From NCBI GenBank assembly GCA_937998695.1, contig CALLCO010000017.1:1-40627 (forward strand): a stretch of 40,627 bases of DNA, given 5' to 3'. This DNA comes from Candidatus Ozemibacteraceae bacterium (GTDB lineage Bacteria > Muiribacteriota > Ozemobacteria > Ozemobacterales > Ozemobacteraceae). A program made the position numbers and the translations under genes. Under the pieces are notes generated by a model. It was given only the letters and a program-made list of their open reading frames with translations. It was not told the origin of the DNA and made no database searches. Every line of letters begins with the position of its first letter. The stretch's first letter is position 1. Shown here piece after piece: positions 5,804-14,116 of this stretch.

Positions 5804-7504
5804 TCACCCTTGCCGCCAGGCGGCAAATCTTTCCAAAAGCCCGCGGGTCGAGGAATCATGGTCTGCCAGGTCGACGGGTTGGTTGGCGGCGAGGGCTTCC
5901 TCTTCGGCCAGGATCTTCTTGGCCAGCACCTTCCCGAGTTCCACGCCCCACTGGTCGAAACTGTTGATCCGCCAGATCACGCCCTGCACGAAAATCTTCA
6001 TCTCATACAGGGCGATCAGGCTGCCCAGGCTTTGGGGGGTCAGCTGCTTCAGCAGAATCGTGTTGGTCGGCCGGTTCCCCGGAAAGACCTTGTGGGGAAG
6101 CAGGGCTTCGAGCTCGGCCGCCGGCAGGCCTTCGTTTTCGAGTTCGCGGCGCGCCTCGTCGGGGGTCTTTCCCTTCATCAGAGCCTCGGTCTGGGCGAAC
6201 AGGTTGGCCAGCAGTTTCAGGTGGTGGTCGGCGAACGGGTGGTGAGGGCGCACGCAGCCGATGAAATCGCAGGGGATCAGCTTCGTCCCCTGATGGATGA
6301 GCTGATAGAAGGCGTGCTGGCCGTTGGTGCCGGGCTCGCCCCACAGGATCGGGCCGGTCTGGTACCCGACCGTCTTGCCGTCGCGGTCGACCGACTTGCC
6401 GTTGCTCTCCATGTCGCCCTGCTGGAAATAGGCCGGGAACCGGTGCAGATACTGGTCGTAGGGCAGGATGGCCGTCGACTCCGCGCCGAAGAAGTTGTTG
6501 TACCAGATGCCGAGCAGGGCCAGGATCACCGGAATGTTGCGGCGCAACGGGGTGGTGCGGAAATGCTCGTCCATGCGGTGGTAGCCGTCGAGCAGTTCCT
6601 CGAACCGGTCGAACCCGATGGCCAGGGCGATCGACAGGCCGATCGCCGATGGGCTGGAGTAGCGCCCGCCGACCCAGTCCCAGAAGGGAAACATGTGTTC
6701 GGCGTCGATGCCGAACTTCTCGACCTCGGCCCGGTTCGTCGACAGCGCCGCGAAATGATACCGGACCGCCTTCTCGTCACGTAGGGTCTCCAGCAGCCAG
6801 CGCCGCGCGGTGTGGGCGTTGGCCATCGTCTCTTGTGTGGTAAAGGTCTTCGAGGCCACGAGGAACAGCGTTTCCGCGGGGTCGAGGTCGCGCGTCTTCT
6901 CCCAGAAGTCGGCGCCGTCGACATTGGAGACGAACCGCACCGCCGGGCCCTGGCGTCCGTAAGGCTTGAGGGCTTCGGTGATCATGACCGGCCCGAGGTC
7001 GGAGCCGCCGATGCCGATGTTGACCACCGTCTTGATCGGTTTCCCGGTGAACCCGCGCCAGACCCCGTCGCGAACCCGCTGGCTGAACGCCTTCATGCGG
7101 GCCAGGACGGCGTTGACCTCGGGCATCACATCCCGGCCGTCGACCATGATCGGCCGGTTCGAGCGGTTGCGCAGTGCCACGTGCAACACCGCCCGCTTTT
7201 CGGTCCAGTTGATCTTGTCACCCCGGAACATGGCTTCGATGGCGGCCGGCACCCCGCTCGCTTCGGCGAGATCCAGCAGCAGGTCCAGGGTCCGCCCGGT
7301 GATCCGGTTCTTGGAAAAGTCGACCAGCATCCCGTCGAACTCGAGGCTGAACTTCGCGAATCGCTCGGGGTCCTCGGCGAAGAGATCGCGCAGGTGGCGA
7401 GGGGCGATCTCGCGGTGATGAGCGGCGAGGGCCTTCCATTCGGGAGCCTCGGTGAGCGTGTGGCCCGCGCGGATGAACGTGTCGATCCGGGAAGCTGGGG
7501 TCAT
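5804..7504 (-). CDS. pgi: Glucose-6-phosphate isomerase
   Basis: Interconverts glucose-6-phosphate and fructose-6-phosphate in the cytoplasm. At 566 residues it is the long, classical bacterial/eukaryotic type. Visible landmarks are GIGGSDLGP (164-172), signature 1 around [12 protein letters not shown] (272-283), [11 protein letters not shown] (361-371) with the catalytic Glu366, [15 protein letters not shown] with His397, and signature 2 around [15 protein letters not shown] with Lys525. The ATG at 7504 has AGGAGG 6 nt upstream and its own promoter at 7547-7575. It is a single-gene unit upstream of the BMC operon on the same strand. It complements the gnd-zwf-pgl operon located 20 kb away. 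Confidence 0.98.
   Translation of the reverse strand: MTPASRIDTFIRAGHTLTEAPEWKALAAHHREIAPRHLRDLFAEDPERFAKFSLEFDGMLVDFSKNRITGRTLDLLLDLAEASGVPAAIEAMFRGDKINWTEKRAVLHVALRNRSNRPIMVDGRDVMPEVNAVLARMKAFSQRVRDGVWRGFTGKPIKTVVNIGIGGSDLGPVMITEALKPYGRQGPAVRFVSNVDGADFWEKTRDLDPAETLFLVASKTFTTQETMANAHTARRWLLETLRDEKAVRYHFAALSTNRAEVEKFGIDAEHMFPFWDWVGGRYSSPSAIGLSIALAIGFDRFEELLDGYHRMDEHFRTTPLRRNIPVILALLGIWYNNFFGAESTAILPYDQYLHRFPAYFQQGDMESNGKSVDRDGKTVGYQTGPILWGEPGTNGQHAFYQLIHQGTKLIPCDFIGCVRPHHPFADHHLKLLANLFAQTEALMKGKTPDEARRELENEGLPAAELEALLPHKVFPGNRPTNTILLKQLTPQSLGSLIALYEMKIFVQGVIWRINSFDQWGVELGKVLAKKILAEEEALAANQPVDLADHDSSTRGLLERFAAWRQG
5810..5826 (-). terminator. Hairpin at the pgi stop codon
   Basis: TTGCCG and CGGCAA pair around a 5-nt loop, just before the pgi stop on the minus strand. 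A CTTTTCC stretch follows the stop. This is a weak intrinsic terminator candidate that would separate pgi from the BMC operon. Confidence 0.3.
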
Positions 7505-7546
7505 GGGGAACCTCCTGGCCTGATGTGGGGTGGGACATCTCTCCCG

Positions 7547-7575
7547 TTAATACCCCCTGATGCCGGGCGCCGCAA
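7547..7575 (-). promoter_or_regulatory. Promoter for pgi
   Basis: TTGCGG (7570-7575), a 17-nt spacer and TATTAA (7547-7552) on the minus strand. The predicted leader is about 36 nt and contains the AGGAGG site. A perfect 12-bp palindrome (GGCAGGCCTGCC, 7597-7608) lies 21 bp upstream of the -35 and could be an activator site. Confidence 0.6.
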
Positions 7576-7704
7576 GGGGGACCACGCGGTTTCCCGGGCA
7601 GGCCTGCCTACCGGCTGACGGTCGCGAACCGTGAACACCCTCGCGGGTGCGGGAACCCGCCACCTCACCCACCCAGGCGAAGCGGCGGGGGTCTCGCGGC
7701 GGAA

Positions 7705-7725
7705 GGGGGGAAGGGGAGGGGGGGG
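7705..7725 (+). other. G-quadruplex-capable purine run
   Basis: Runs of 6, 4 and 8 G separated by AA and A lie between the divergent pgi and tRNA promoters. Four GGG tracts with short loops can be drawn at 7708-7725. No protein gene covers this stretch. Confidence 0.45.
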
Positions 7726-7802
7726 ACACCCCTGACGCCGGCTTTGGAAGTCAGGGAATGCTCCCCAGAAGCGGCGTTCCTGGGGAAAGCGGCGGAAACC
7801 CC

Positions 7803-7831
7803 TTGCAGGCGGCCCCGGAATGTGGTATACA
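7803..7831 (+). promoter_or_regulatory. Promoter for tRNA-Pro
   Basis: TTGCAG (7803-7808), a 17-nt spacer and TATACA (7826-7831). The predicted start near 7838 leaves a short 5' leader before the tRNA at 7865. Confidence 0.65.
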
Positions 7832-7864
7832 GGTGAACAGTGGTTCGGCCTCACCGCCGACCCG

Positions 7865-7937
7865 CGGGGCGTAGCGCAGTTGGTAGCGTACTTGAATGGG
7901 GTTCAAGTGGTCGCTGGTTCGAGTCCAGTCGCCCCGA
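7865..7937 (+). tRNA. tRNA-Pro (anticodon GGG)
   Basis: A 73-nt cloverleaf: acceptor CGGGGCG/CGCCCCG (perfect 7 bp), D-arm GCGC/GCGT around AGTTGGTA, anticodon arm CTTGA-ATGGGGT-TCAAG with anticodon GGG, variable loop TGGTC, and T-arm GCTGG-TTCGAGT-CCAGT. The C1:G72 pair and discriminator A73 are typical of bacterial tRNA-Pro. CCA is not encoded (TGG follows). It reads CCC and CCU codons. It has its own promoter and terminator, so it is a monocistronic unit. Confidence 0.96.
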
Positions 7938-7942
7938 TGGCA

Positions 7943-7968
7943 ACGGGCTCCCGATCCCGGGAGCCCGT
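7943..7968 (+). terminator. Intrinsic terminator-like hairpin after tRNA-Pro
   Basis: A perfect 11-bp stem, ACGGGCTCCCG (7943-7953) with CGGGAGCCCGT (7958-7968), around the loop ATCC. It starts 5 nt after the tRNA. The following CATCCGTT is only weakly T-rich. Confidence 0.65.
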
Positions 7969-8034
7969 CATCCGTTAAGGCTGACATTGCCCCGCCCCCC
8001 GGGTTCAATTGGCAGGATTCTCCGTCTGTACCAG

Positions 8035-8063
8035 TTGCATGTTCCCGGCTCTGGCCCTACAAT
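8035..8063 (+). promoter_or_regulatory. Promoter for the PLP enzyme gene
   Basis: TTGCAT (8035-8040), a 17-nt spacer and TACAAT (8058-8063). The predicted leader is about 30 nt and contains AAAGGAG upstream of the ATG at 8102. The same pair of hexamers recurs at the gnd promoter. Confidence 0.7.
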
Positions 8064-8101
8064 GCCCTGAAAGAGTCCGCGCTCGGGAAAGGAGTGTCAC
8101 C

Positions 8102-9331
8102 ATGAAAGACCACGCGAAACTGGGTGTCGAGAGTCTGTGCGTCCATGCCGGCCAGCACCCGGACAAATTGTACGGCGGAGTCAGCGTCCCCATCTACCAG
8201 TCGTCGACCTTTGCCTTCGAGAGCGCCGCCCAGGGCGCGGCCCGCTTCAGCGGCGCCGACGATGGCTACAAATACACCCGACTGGGCAACCCCACCACCA
8301 CCGCTCTCGAAGACTGCGTCGCCGAGCTGGAAGGCGGCGGCAAGGGCCTGGCCACCGCGTCGGGCATGGCGGCCGTCAGTACCACCTACCTGACCTTCCT
8401 GGGGGCGGGGGCCCACATGGTCTCCACCGATTCGGTCTATGGGCCTTCCCGCACCCTTGCCGAAAAGGAACTCTCCCGCTTCGGGGTCGAGACCACCTAC
8501 GTCGATACCTCCGATGCCGCCAATGTGGCCCGCGCCATCCGGCCCACCACCAAACTTGTCTATCTCGAGACCCCCGGCAATCCGACCCTGGCCATCAGCG
8601 ATATTGCGGCCTGCGCCAAGATCGCCCACCAGGCCGGCGCCCTCCTCGTCGTCGACAACACCTTCTGCAGCCCGCTGCTGCAAAAACCCCTCGACCTGGG
8701 CGCCGACATCGTTCTGCACAGCATGACCAAATATCTCAACGGGCATTCCGACGTCGTCGCCGGTATCCTGGTCACGCGCCAGCCCGACCTGTTGACCCGC
8801 ATGAAACGCGTGCTGGTGCAGGTGGGTGGCACGATCGACCCCCATCAGGCCTGGCTGGTGCTGCGGGGCATCAAGACCCTGGCCCTGCGCGTGCGGGCCG
8901 CCGAGCAGACCGCCCGCCGGCTGGCCCAGGATCTTACGACCCACCCCGCCGTGGCCTGGGTCAAATACCCCGGCCTGCCCAGCCATCCCCAGCACGAGCT
9001 GGCCAAAACTCAGATGAGCGGCTTCGGGTCGATGATCTCCTTCGAGCTGAAGGGCGGGGTGGAGGCCGGCCGTCTCCTCATGGATTCGGTGCGGCTCAGT
9101 GTCCTGGCCGTGTCGCTGGGTGGCGTCGAGTCGCTGATCCAGCACCCGGCCAGCATGACCCACGCCAGCATGGGGCCAGAAGCCCGGCGGGCGGCGGGTA
9201 TCACCGATGGGTTGGTCCGTTTGTCCGTCGGTATCGAATCCTATGAAGATCTGCGGGCCGATTTGTGGCAAGCCCTCGACCGCGTGGTCACCGCCACGCC
9301 CCCCCAGGCGGAGGCCCAGGTTGGGGTCTGA
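8102..9331 (+). CDS. PLP-dependent Cys/Met metabolism enzyme, methionine gamma-lyase-like
   Basis: A 409-residue cytoplasmic enzyme of the Cys/Met-metabolism PLP family (fold type I). It has YKYTRLGNPT (57-66, phosphate binding by the neighbouring subunit), GMAAVS (88-93), ETPGNPTL (156-163), VVDNTF (183-188) with the PLP-contacting Asp185, and HSMTKYLNGHSD with Schiff-base Lys210. The C-terminal SLGGVESLIQHPASMTHASM segment is typical of methionine gamma-lyase and cystathionine gamma-synthase/lyase. MGL splits methionine to methanethiol, ammonia and 2-oxobutyrate. The gene stands alone, without trans-sulfuration partners, so substrate choice is uncertain. The start at 8102 is fixed by a well-placed GGAAAGGAG. 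A strong hairpin at 9361-9390 ends the unit. Confidence 0.93.
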   Translation: MKDHAKLGVESLCVHAGQHPDKLYGGVSVPIYQSSTFAFESAAQGAARFSGADDGYKYTRLGNPTTTALEDCVAELEGGGKGLATASGMAAVSTTYLTFLGAGAHMVSTDSVYGPSRTLAEKELSRFGVETTYVDTSDAANVARAIRPTTKLVYLETPGNPTLAISDIAACAKIAHQAGALLVVDNTFCSPLLQKPLDLGADIVLHSMTKYLNGHSDVVAGILVTRQPDLLTRMKRVLVQVGGTIDPHQAWLVLRGIKTLALRVRAAEQTARRLAQDLTTHPAVAWVKYPGLPSHPQHELAKTQMSGFGSMISFELKGGVEAGRLLMDSVRLSVLAVSLGGVESLIQHPASMTHASMGPEARRAAGITDGLVRLSVGIESYEDLRADLWQALDRVVTATPPQAEAQVGV

Positions 9332-9360
9332 CCCCGTTTCTGACCGCGCTGTCCCGAACG

Positions 9361-9390
9361 CCGCAACCCCGCCCGATGGCGGGGTTGCGG
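9361..9390. terminator. Strong hairpin between converging genes
   Basis: A perfect 13-bp stem, CCGCAACCCCGCC (9361-9373) with GGCGGGGTTGCGG (9378-9390), around the loop CGAT. It lies between the PLP enzyme (ends 9331) and pilC (ends 9433, opposite strand), so it probably serves both. The tail ACTTCTT on the plus strand is moderately T-rich. Confidence 0.7.
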
Positions 9391-9432
9391 ACTTCTTGGG
9401 GAGCCGTGGGGCCGGGGCCCCGGGCGGCAGGA

Positions 9433-10641
9433 TCAGTCAGCGGCGTTGACCAGTTTGAGCATCGGCATGAATACGGCGAGAACGATGCCGCCGATGACGA
9501 TGCCCATGAACACGATGACGACCGGCTCGATGATCGAGGTCAGACCCTTGACCGCGTTGTCGACCTCGGTGTCGTAGAAGTCGGCGATCTTGGACAGCAT
9601 CTTGTCGAGTTCGCCCGTTTCTTCCCCGACGGCGATCATCTGCACGACCATCGGTGGGAAAACGTTGGAGTTCTTCAGCGGTTCGGCGATCGATTCACCT
9701 TCACGGATCGAGATGCGGGTCTTGTCGACCGCTTCGGCGATGACCACGTTGCCGGCGGTCTGGGCCGTGACTTCGAGAGCCTGCAGAATGGGGACGCCCG
9801 AGGCGATCAGGGTGCCGAGGGTACGGGTGAACTTGGCGACGGCGACCTTGCGCATCATCATGCCGATGGCCGGCATTTTCAGGATGTTGGTGTCGAAGAT
9901 GCGGGAGCCGGTCTTCGTCTTGAAGAAATTGAGGATCAGAAAGGGGACGCCGAGCAGCACCGGCAGCACGACGAACCACCAGCTGACCATGAAGTCGGAG
10001 ACCCCCAGCAGGATCTGGGTGGCGAGCGGCAGTTCGACCTTCATGCCCATGAAGATTTCTTTGAACTGCGGCAACACGAACATGACCAGGGCGACGACGA
10101 CGAGGCCGGCGATGGCGAACACGACGACCGGGTAGGTCAACGCGCCCTTGACCTTCGACTTCAGGTTTTCCGAGCTTTCGAGGTAGTCGGCGAGACGGTT
10201 CAGGATCTGGTCGAGAATACCGCCGACCTCGCCGGCCTTGACCAGGCTGCAGAACAGTTCGGAAAACACCCGGGGGTGCTTCTCGAGTGCCTTCGAGAAG
10301 GTCGAACCGCCTTCGACATCGGTGCGGATCTGGGTGATGACCCGTTTGAAGGAGGGGTTCTCGGATTGCTGCTGCAAAATGGTCAGGCAGCGCACCAACG
10401 GCACGCCCGACCCGATCATGGTGGCGAACTGGCGGGCGAAGATGCAGACCTCCTGCGAGCTGATGCCGCGCTCAAAAAGGGTGAAGGAGATGCCTCCGCT
10501 CCCCTTTTTCTCGGTGATGCTGGTGACGAAGTAGCCCTTCTCACGCAGTTTGGAAATACACGCCTCTTTGCTTTCGCCGTCCATTTCGGCGGTGACGATC
10601 TTGCCATCCCAGTTGCGGGCCTTGTAGGTAAAGGTCGGCAT
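9433..10641 (-). CDS. pilC: Type IV pilus / type II secretion inner-membrane platform protein
   Basis: A 402-residue polytopic inner-membrane protein of the PilC/GspF family, the platform that couples the assembly ATPase to pilin or pseudopilin extraction. The N-terminus has the family start FTYKARNWDGK. Two T2SSF domains repeat the same motifs: FARQFATMIGSGVPL (68-82) with KAGEVGGILD (135-144), and FTRTLGTLIASGVPI (271-285) with VGEETGELDKML (338-349). Membrane segments lie at about 168-190, 221-240 and 371-394. The start is fixed by a perfect AAGGAGG 7 nt upstream; an in-frame ATG 13 codons earlier is rejected. It stands alone, with no ATPase or pilin gene adjacent. PilC versus GspF cannot be separated from sequence alone. 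Confidence 0.94.
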   Translation of the reverse strand: MPTFTYKARNWDGKIVTAEMDGESKEACISKLREKGYFVTSITEKKGSGGISFTLFERGISSQEVCIFARQFATMIGSGVPLVRCLTILQQQSENPSFKRVITQIRTDVEGGSTFSKALEKHPRVFSELFCSLVKAGEVGGILDQILNRLADYLESSENLKSKVKGALTYPVVVFAIAGLVVVALVMFVLPQFKEIFMGMKVELPLATQILLGVSDFMVSWWFVVLPVLLGVPFLILNFFKTKTGSRIFDTNILKMPAIGMMMRKVAVAKFTRTLGTLIASGVPILQALEVTAQTAGNVVIAEAVDKTRISIREGESIAEPLKNSNVFPPMVVQMIAVGEETGELDKMLSKIADFYDTEVDNAVKGLTSIIEPVVIVFMGIVIGGIVLAVFMPMLKLVNAAD

Positions 10642-10729
10642 GGCGTTCCTCCTTTCGAGGGTCGCGAACGTTCCCATCACGTTCTAGCACGAAACGTGCC
10701 AGGTCACGGATTCCCTTTGTATCGGAAGT

Positions 10730-10759
10730 AGTATAAGATGCGTTGACAGGTTTGTGCAA
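10730..10759 (-). promoter_or_regulatory. Promoter for pilC
   Basis: TTGCAC (10754-10759), an 18-nt spacer and TATACT (10730-10735) on the minus strand. The predicted leader is about 80 nt and contains a small GCACG-AAA-CGTGC hairpin near 10687-10699. Confidence 0.55.
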
Positions 10760-10817
10760 ATTTCCGCACACGGATCTCGACCTTCCCGCACACTCTTCCC
10801 CGGGAGCCTCACCTACC

Positions 10818-13280
10818 TTGGCAACTCCTATCAGGCTGATCTTTACGGAAAAGCCCTCGGTCGGTCGTGACATCGCCGAGGTTCTCGGTGCGACCCGCAA
10901 GCGGCAGGGATACATCGAAGGCGACGGACTCATCATCACCTGGGGCATCGGGCACCTCGTCACCCTCGGTCAGCCCGAAGAGCAAGACCCCGCCTGGAAA
11001 AAATGGGATCTGGGCCGGCTGCCCATGCTGCCCCGCGAGTGGAAGCTGAGTGTGCTGCCCAACACCCGCGACCAGTTCGAGGTCGTCCGGGAACTGATGG
11101 CCCGCCCCGACGTCACCGAGGTCGTCAACGCCGCCGATGCGGGCCGGGAAGGCGAGCTGATCTTCCGTCTCGTCTACCGGAAAGCCGGTTGCTCCAAGGC
11201 GGTCAAGCGACTCTGGATCTCCAGCATGACCGACGAGGCGATCCGGGACGGCTTCGCCGCCCTGCGCCCCGGCAGCGAATTCGACCCGCTCGCCCGGGCG
11301 GCCGAGTGCCGGCAGCGCGCCGATTGGCTGGTGGGCTTGAATCTGACCCGCGCCTACACCAAGAAATACGGTGACATACTGACCATTGGCCGCGTGCAGA
11401 CTCCCACCCTGGCCATGGTGGTCAAGCGGTACCAGGAGATCGCCGCGTTCCAGCCCCGCGATTTCTGGGAGATCCGCGTCTTTTATGGCGATTTCGCCGC
11501 CCTCTGGTTCGACCCGCGCGAGAAGGAAACTCCCACCCGCCTGTGGGACAAAGCCGCCGCCGAGACCCTGGCCCAGCGACTGGGGAAGGCCGAGGCCGAG
11601 GTGCGGAAGGTCACCTCCGCGCGCAAGAAACAACCCCCACCGCTGCTCTACGACCTGACCACCCTGCAGCGCGAGGCCAACAGCCGGTACGGCTACACCG
11701 CCGCCCAGACCCTGGCCGCTGCCCAGGCTCTCTACGAGCGACGCAAAGTGATCACCTACCCCCGCACCGACAGCCGCCACCTTTCGGAGGACCTGCATCC
11801 GACCCTGGCCCGTCGCCTGGCCGCGTTGCCGGGCGAGTATGGCCCCTTCGTCCAGGCGTTGCAGGGCAAGCCTCTTCCCAAGATCAAACGGGTGTTCGAC
11901 AACGCCAAGGTCAGCGATCACCACGCCATCATTCCCACCGAACAGCGGCCCAGCGACCAGAACGCCTGGAAATCCGAAGAACGACGGGTCTACGATCTGG
12001 TGGTGCGCCGTTTCCTGGCGGCCTTCCATCCCGATCACGAGTATCTGTCGACGACCGTGCTCCTGCAGGCCGATGGCGAGCACCTCAAGGCCACCGGGCG
12101 GGTGGTGCTGGTGCCCGGCTGGCGGGCTCTCTACGACCGCAAGGACAAAGACGATGCCGCGGCGGGCGGGGGTGGTGCCGGAACCGGAGACGACGAGGGG
12201 GAAGGCGAGGACCAGGCCCTGCCCGCCCTGAAGCAGGGCGATCGCCGGCAACCGCAGGGCGCCGAGCTGCTGACCAGGCAGACCAAGCCGCCCCCGCCCT
12301 ACACCGACGCCACCCTCCTGCAAGCCATGGAGACCGCTGGCAAGCTCGTCGAGAACGACGAACTGCGCCTTGCCATGAAGGACAGCGGGCTGGGCACGCC
12401 CGCCACCCGCGCCGAGATCATCGAGAAACTGATCCGGGTGGGGTATCTGGTCCGCGACAAGAAGAAGATCCAGCCGACCCCGAAAGGCATCCGGTTGATC
12501 GGGCTGGCCGACGCGCAGGTCACCAGCCCCGAATTGACGGGCACCTGGGAAAAACGCCTCGCCGACATCGCCAAAGCCAGGGCCGAGGATGGCCCGTTCA
12601 TGGCCGACATCGAGGCGTTCGTGACGTCCGTGGTCGAGCGGGTCCGCCGCGAACGGGCCGTGGTCCGCTTCGCCCCGCCCCGCCCCGCCGGCGCCGGGAA
12701 AGGCCTCCCGGCCGGGGGGCCGCCGTCGGCCCCGTCGCCCAAGGGATCAGTACCTCCCGCGGGGGGATCTGGCCCGCGGCCGATATCTGCTGGGTCCCGA
12801 GGTTCGGGCACCGCTTCCGGGGCCTCGGCGGGGCATGGCCCGGCAACCCCTCGCCGGACCATCACCTCCCCTTCTCCTTCCCAACTTCCCTCCCCGGTAC
12901 CCGCCGAATCTCGCGGTCCGGCCTCAAGACCGGGCGTGTCTCCGACCGGGCGGCCGACGTTCGGTGTCTGCCCGGCCTGCGGCAAGGGGAACATCATCGA
13001 AGGCAGTCGGGGATTCGGCTGCGACCGGTTCCGGGAGGGATGCTCCTACGTCGTCTGGAAAGAGTTCCTTGGCAAGAAATTGTCCGAAACCGCGATCAAG
13101 GCCTTGATCGCCGGCAAGCCGACCCGCGTCATGAAAGGGTTCACCCGTGAGGACGGGCGCCCCGTCAGCGGGAAGATCCGCATGCGCCCCGACGGGAAGG
13201 GGATCGAACTCGTCGAATGGGGCCCCGAACAGGGAGCCGACAATCCCCCGAAGGGGTCAGGGGGCGAAGAGCCAGCCTGA
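10818..13280 (+). CDS. topB: DNA topoisomerase III
   Basis: An 820-residue type IA topoisomerase. The Toprim domain starts with RLIFTEKPSVGRDIA and carries NAADAGREGELIF, the form usual in the TopB subfamily. The active-site Tyr is 314 in VITYPRTDSRHL. SGLGTPATRAEIIEKL and the following helix-turn-helix-like region are conserved. A low-complexity Pro/Ser/Gly linker (about 640-715) leads to a C-terminal domain with CPACGKG and a second Cys pair (GFGCDRFREGC), a zinc-ribbon seen in many TopB proteins. I chose the TTG at 10818 because it gives the family N-terminus and has GGGAG upstream; an upstream TTG (10743) would add 25 unsupported residues. The 3' end overlaps the converging lmeA-like gene by 24 bp. 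Confidence 0.95.
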   Translation: MATPIRLIFTEKPSVGRDIAEVLGATRKRQGYIEGDGLIITWGIGHLVTLGQPEEQDPAWKKWDLGRLPMLPREWKLSVLPNTRDQFEVVRELMARPDVTEVVNAADAGREGELIFRLVYRKAGCSKAVKRLWISSMTDEAIRDGFAALRPGSEFDPLARAAECRQRADWLVGLNLTRAYTKKYGDILTIGRVQTPTLAMVVKRYQEIAAFQPRDFWEIRVFYGDFAALWFDPREKETPTRLWDKAAAETLAQRLGKAEAEVRKVTSARKKQPPPLLYDLTTLQREANSRYGYTAAQTLAAAQALYERRKVITYPRTDSRHLSEDLHPTLARRLAALPGEYGPFVQALQGKPLPKIKRVFDNAKVSDHHAIIPTEQRPSDQNAWKSEERRVYDLVVRRFLAAFHPDHEYLSTTVLLQADGEHLKATGRVVLVPGWRALYDRKDKDDAAAGGGGAGTGDDEGEGEDQALPALKQGDRRQPQGAELLTRQTKPPPPYTDATLLQAMETAGKLVENDELRLAMKDSGLGTPATRAEIIEKLIRVGYLVRDKKKIQPTPKGIRLIGLADAQVTSPELTGTWEKRLADIAKARAEDGPFMADIEAFVTSVVERVRRERAVVRFAPPRPAGAGKGLPAGGPPSAPSPKGSVPPAGGSGPRPISAGSRGSGTASGASAGHGPATPRRTITSPSPSQLPSPVPAESRGPASRPGVSPTGRPTFGVCPACGKGNIIEGSRGFGCDRFREGCSYVVWKEFLGKKLSETAIKALIAGKPTRVMKGFTREDGRPVSGKIRMRPDGKGIELVEWGPEQGADNPPKGSGGEEPA

Positions 13281-14000
13281 GGCCGAGATGCCCTCGGCGG
13301 TGATCTCGAGCGTCTCCAGTCGGGCGGGGTAGGGGAGTTGGGAAAAGTCCCAGAGCGGGTTGAGCCACCCCAGCACCTGCGTGCGTAGTTCGGGCGTCAT
13401 CGGTTGTCCGTTGACCTGCGCTTCGAGGATGTCGATGACCAAATGGTCACCCTCGATGCCGAGCCTGACCGTGGCCGTGAAGGGCGAGGGGTCTTGGGCC
13501 AGGAATGACAACACATTGCCGGGAATGCGATCCAGCCTTGCCCGGCCCGAGACCTCCACCAGACCTGGCCTGAACCGGGTGGCCACCGACTCGAAGATCT
13601 TTCGGTGGCCATGGGCTTTGGCGATTTCCCGATCGATGAACTCCTGCAGGTGGGCTGCGCTCAGGGTGGCCCGGGCGTGCAGGGCGGACAGGGCCCGCAC
13701 CTGGTCGAACCCGGCCTGGCCCGCCGCGAGGATCGTCCGGAGGTGCGGCGTCAGGCCTTCCAGCTCGGCCTCGCCCTCCTTCACCCGGAACCCCTTGACA
13801 GTGGCGTCGCGCACGGTGAAGATCACCCGGTCGCCCCGATCCTGGTGGGGTTGGTTCATCAGCCACCGCAGCACGTCGAGCGACTCCCGCTCGAAATCGG
13901 CGATCTGTCGCGGCCCCATCGGCAGAGCGGCCGCGCGGGGGGCCGCCGCTCCCCAGAGAAGGGGAAGCAGCCCGAGCAGGCCCACGATCTTCCTGATCAT
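13257..14000 (-). CDS. Exported DUF2993/LmeA-like protein
   Basis: A 247-residue protein with a signal peptide (MIRKIVGLLGLLPLLWGAAA, cleavage near residue 25). The mature part alternates beta strands and short helices as in the DUF2993/LmeA family of lipid-binding envelope proteins. Visible pieces are VIFTVRDATVKGFRVK, then ATLSAAHLQEFIDREI, then GLVEVSGRARLD, then a C-terminal LETLEITAEGISASGWLF. The ATG at 14000 is preceded by GGAGGAAGAG; a longer in-frame start 14 codons upstream lacks such a site. The stop lies inside the 3' end of topB (24-bp convergent overlap). It diverges from the rhomboid gene. The family call is by pattern and moderately secure. Confidence 0.75.
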   Translation of the reverse strand: MIRKIVGLLGLLPLLWGAAAPRAAALPMGPRQIADFERESLDVLRWLMNQPHQDRGDRVIFTVRDATVKGFRVKEGEAELEGLTPHLRTILAAGQAGFDQVRALSALHARATLSAAHLQEFIDREIAKAHGHRKIFESVATRFRPGLVEVSGRARLDRIPGNVLSFLAQDPSPFTATVRLGIEGDHLVIDILEAQVNGQPMTPELRTQVLGWLNPLWDFSQLPYPARLETLEITAEGISASGWLFAP

Positions 14001-14032
14001 CTCTTCCTCCGGTCGCTGGAATGCTCTTCTCG

Positions 14033-14061
14033 ACTCTATCACGGATTGCAGAAAGCGGAAA
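14033..14061 (-). promoter_or_regulatory. Possible promoter for the LmeA-like gene
   Basis: TTTCCG (14056-14061), a 17-nt spacer and TAGAGT (14033-14038) on the minus strand. The -10 is identical to that of the BMC operon. The -35 is poor. Confidence 0.35.
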
Positions 14062-14080
14062 GGGATTCGGTCGATGGTCG

Positions 14081-14109
14081 TTTACAGAGCCGGCCTGATG
14101 CGGTAGCCT
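14081..14109 (+). promoter_or_regulatory. Promoter with predicted leaderless start for the rhomboid-MoxR operon
   Basis: TTTACA (14081-14086), a 17-nt spacer and TAGCCT (14104-14109). Seven nt (GAGCACC) separate the -10 from the ATG at 14117. No Shine-Dalgarno sequence precedes the ATG. This is the same geometry as the promoter at 841-869. Confidence 0.5.
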
Positions 14110-14116
14110 GAGCACC

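Noticed and set aside
5496-5807. Upstream in-frame extension of the first EutN/CcmL gene
   Set aside because: The family start MYLGRV and a well-placed AGGAGG fix the start at 5495. The extension would cross the promoter.
10642-10680. Longer N-terminus for pilC
   Set aside because: The 13 extra codons lie upstream of a perfect AAGGAGG site and do not match the family start.
10743-10771. TTGACA at 10743 as a topB promoter
   Set aside because: No acceptable -10 box lies 16-18 nt downstream (the sequence is GCACAC-like). The hexamer may be coincidental.
10809-12323. 504-codon ORF antisense to topB
   Set aside because: The plus frame encodes all TopB motifs. The antisense frame shows no conserved domain.
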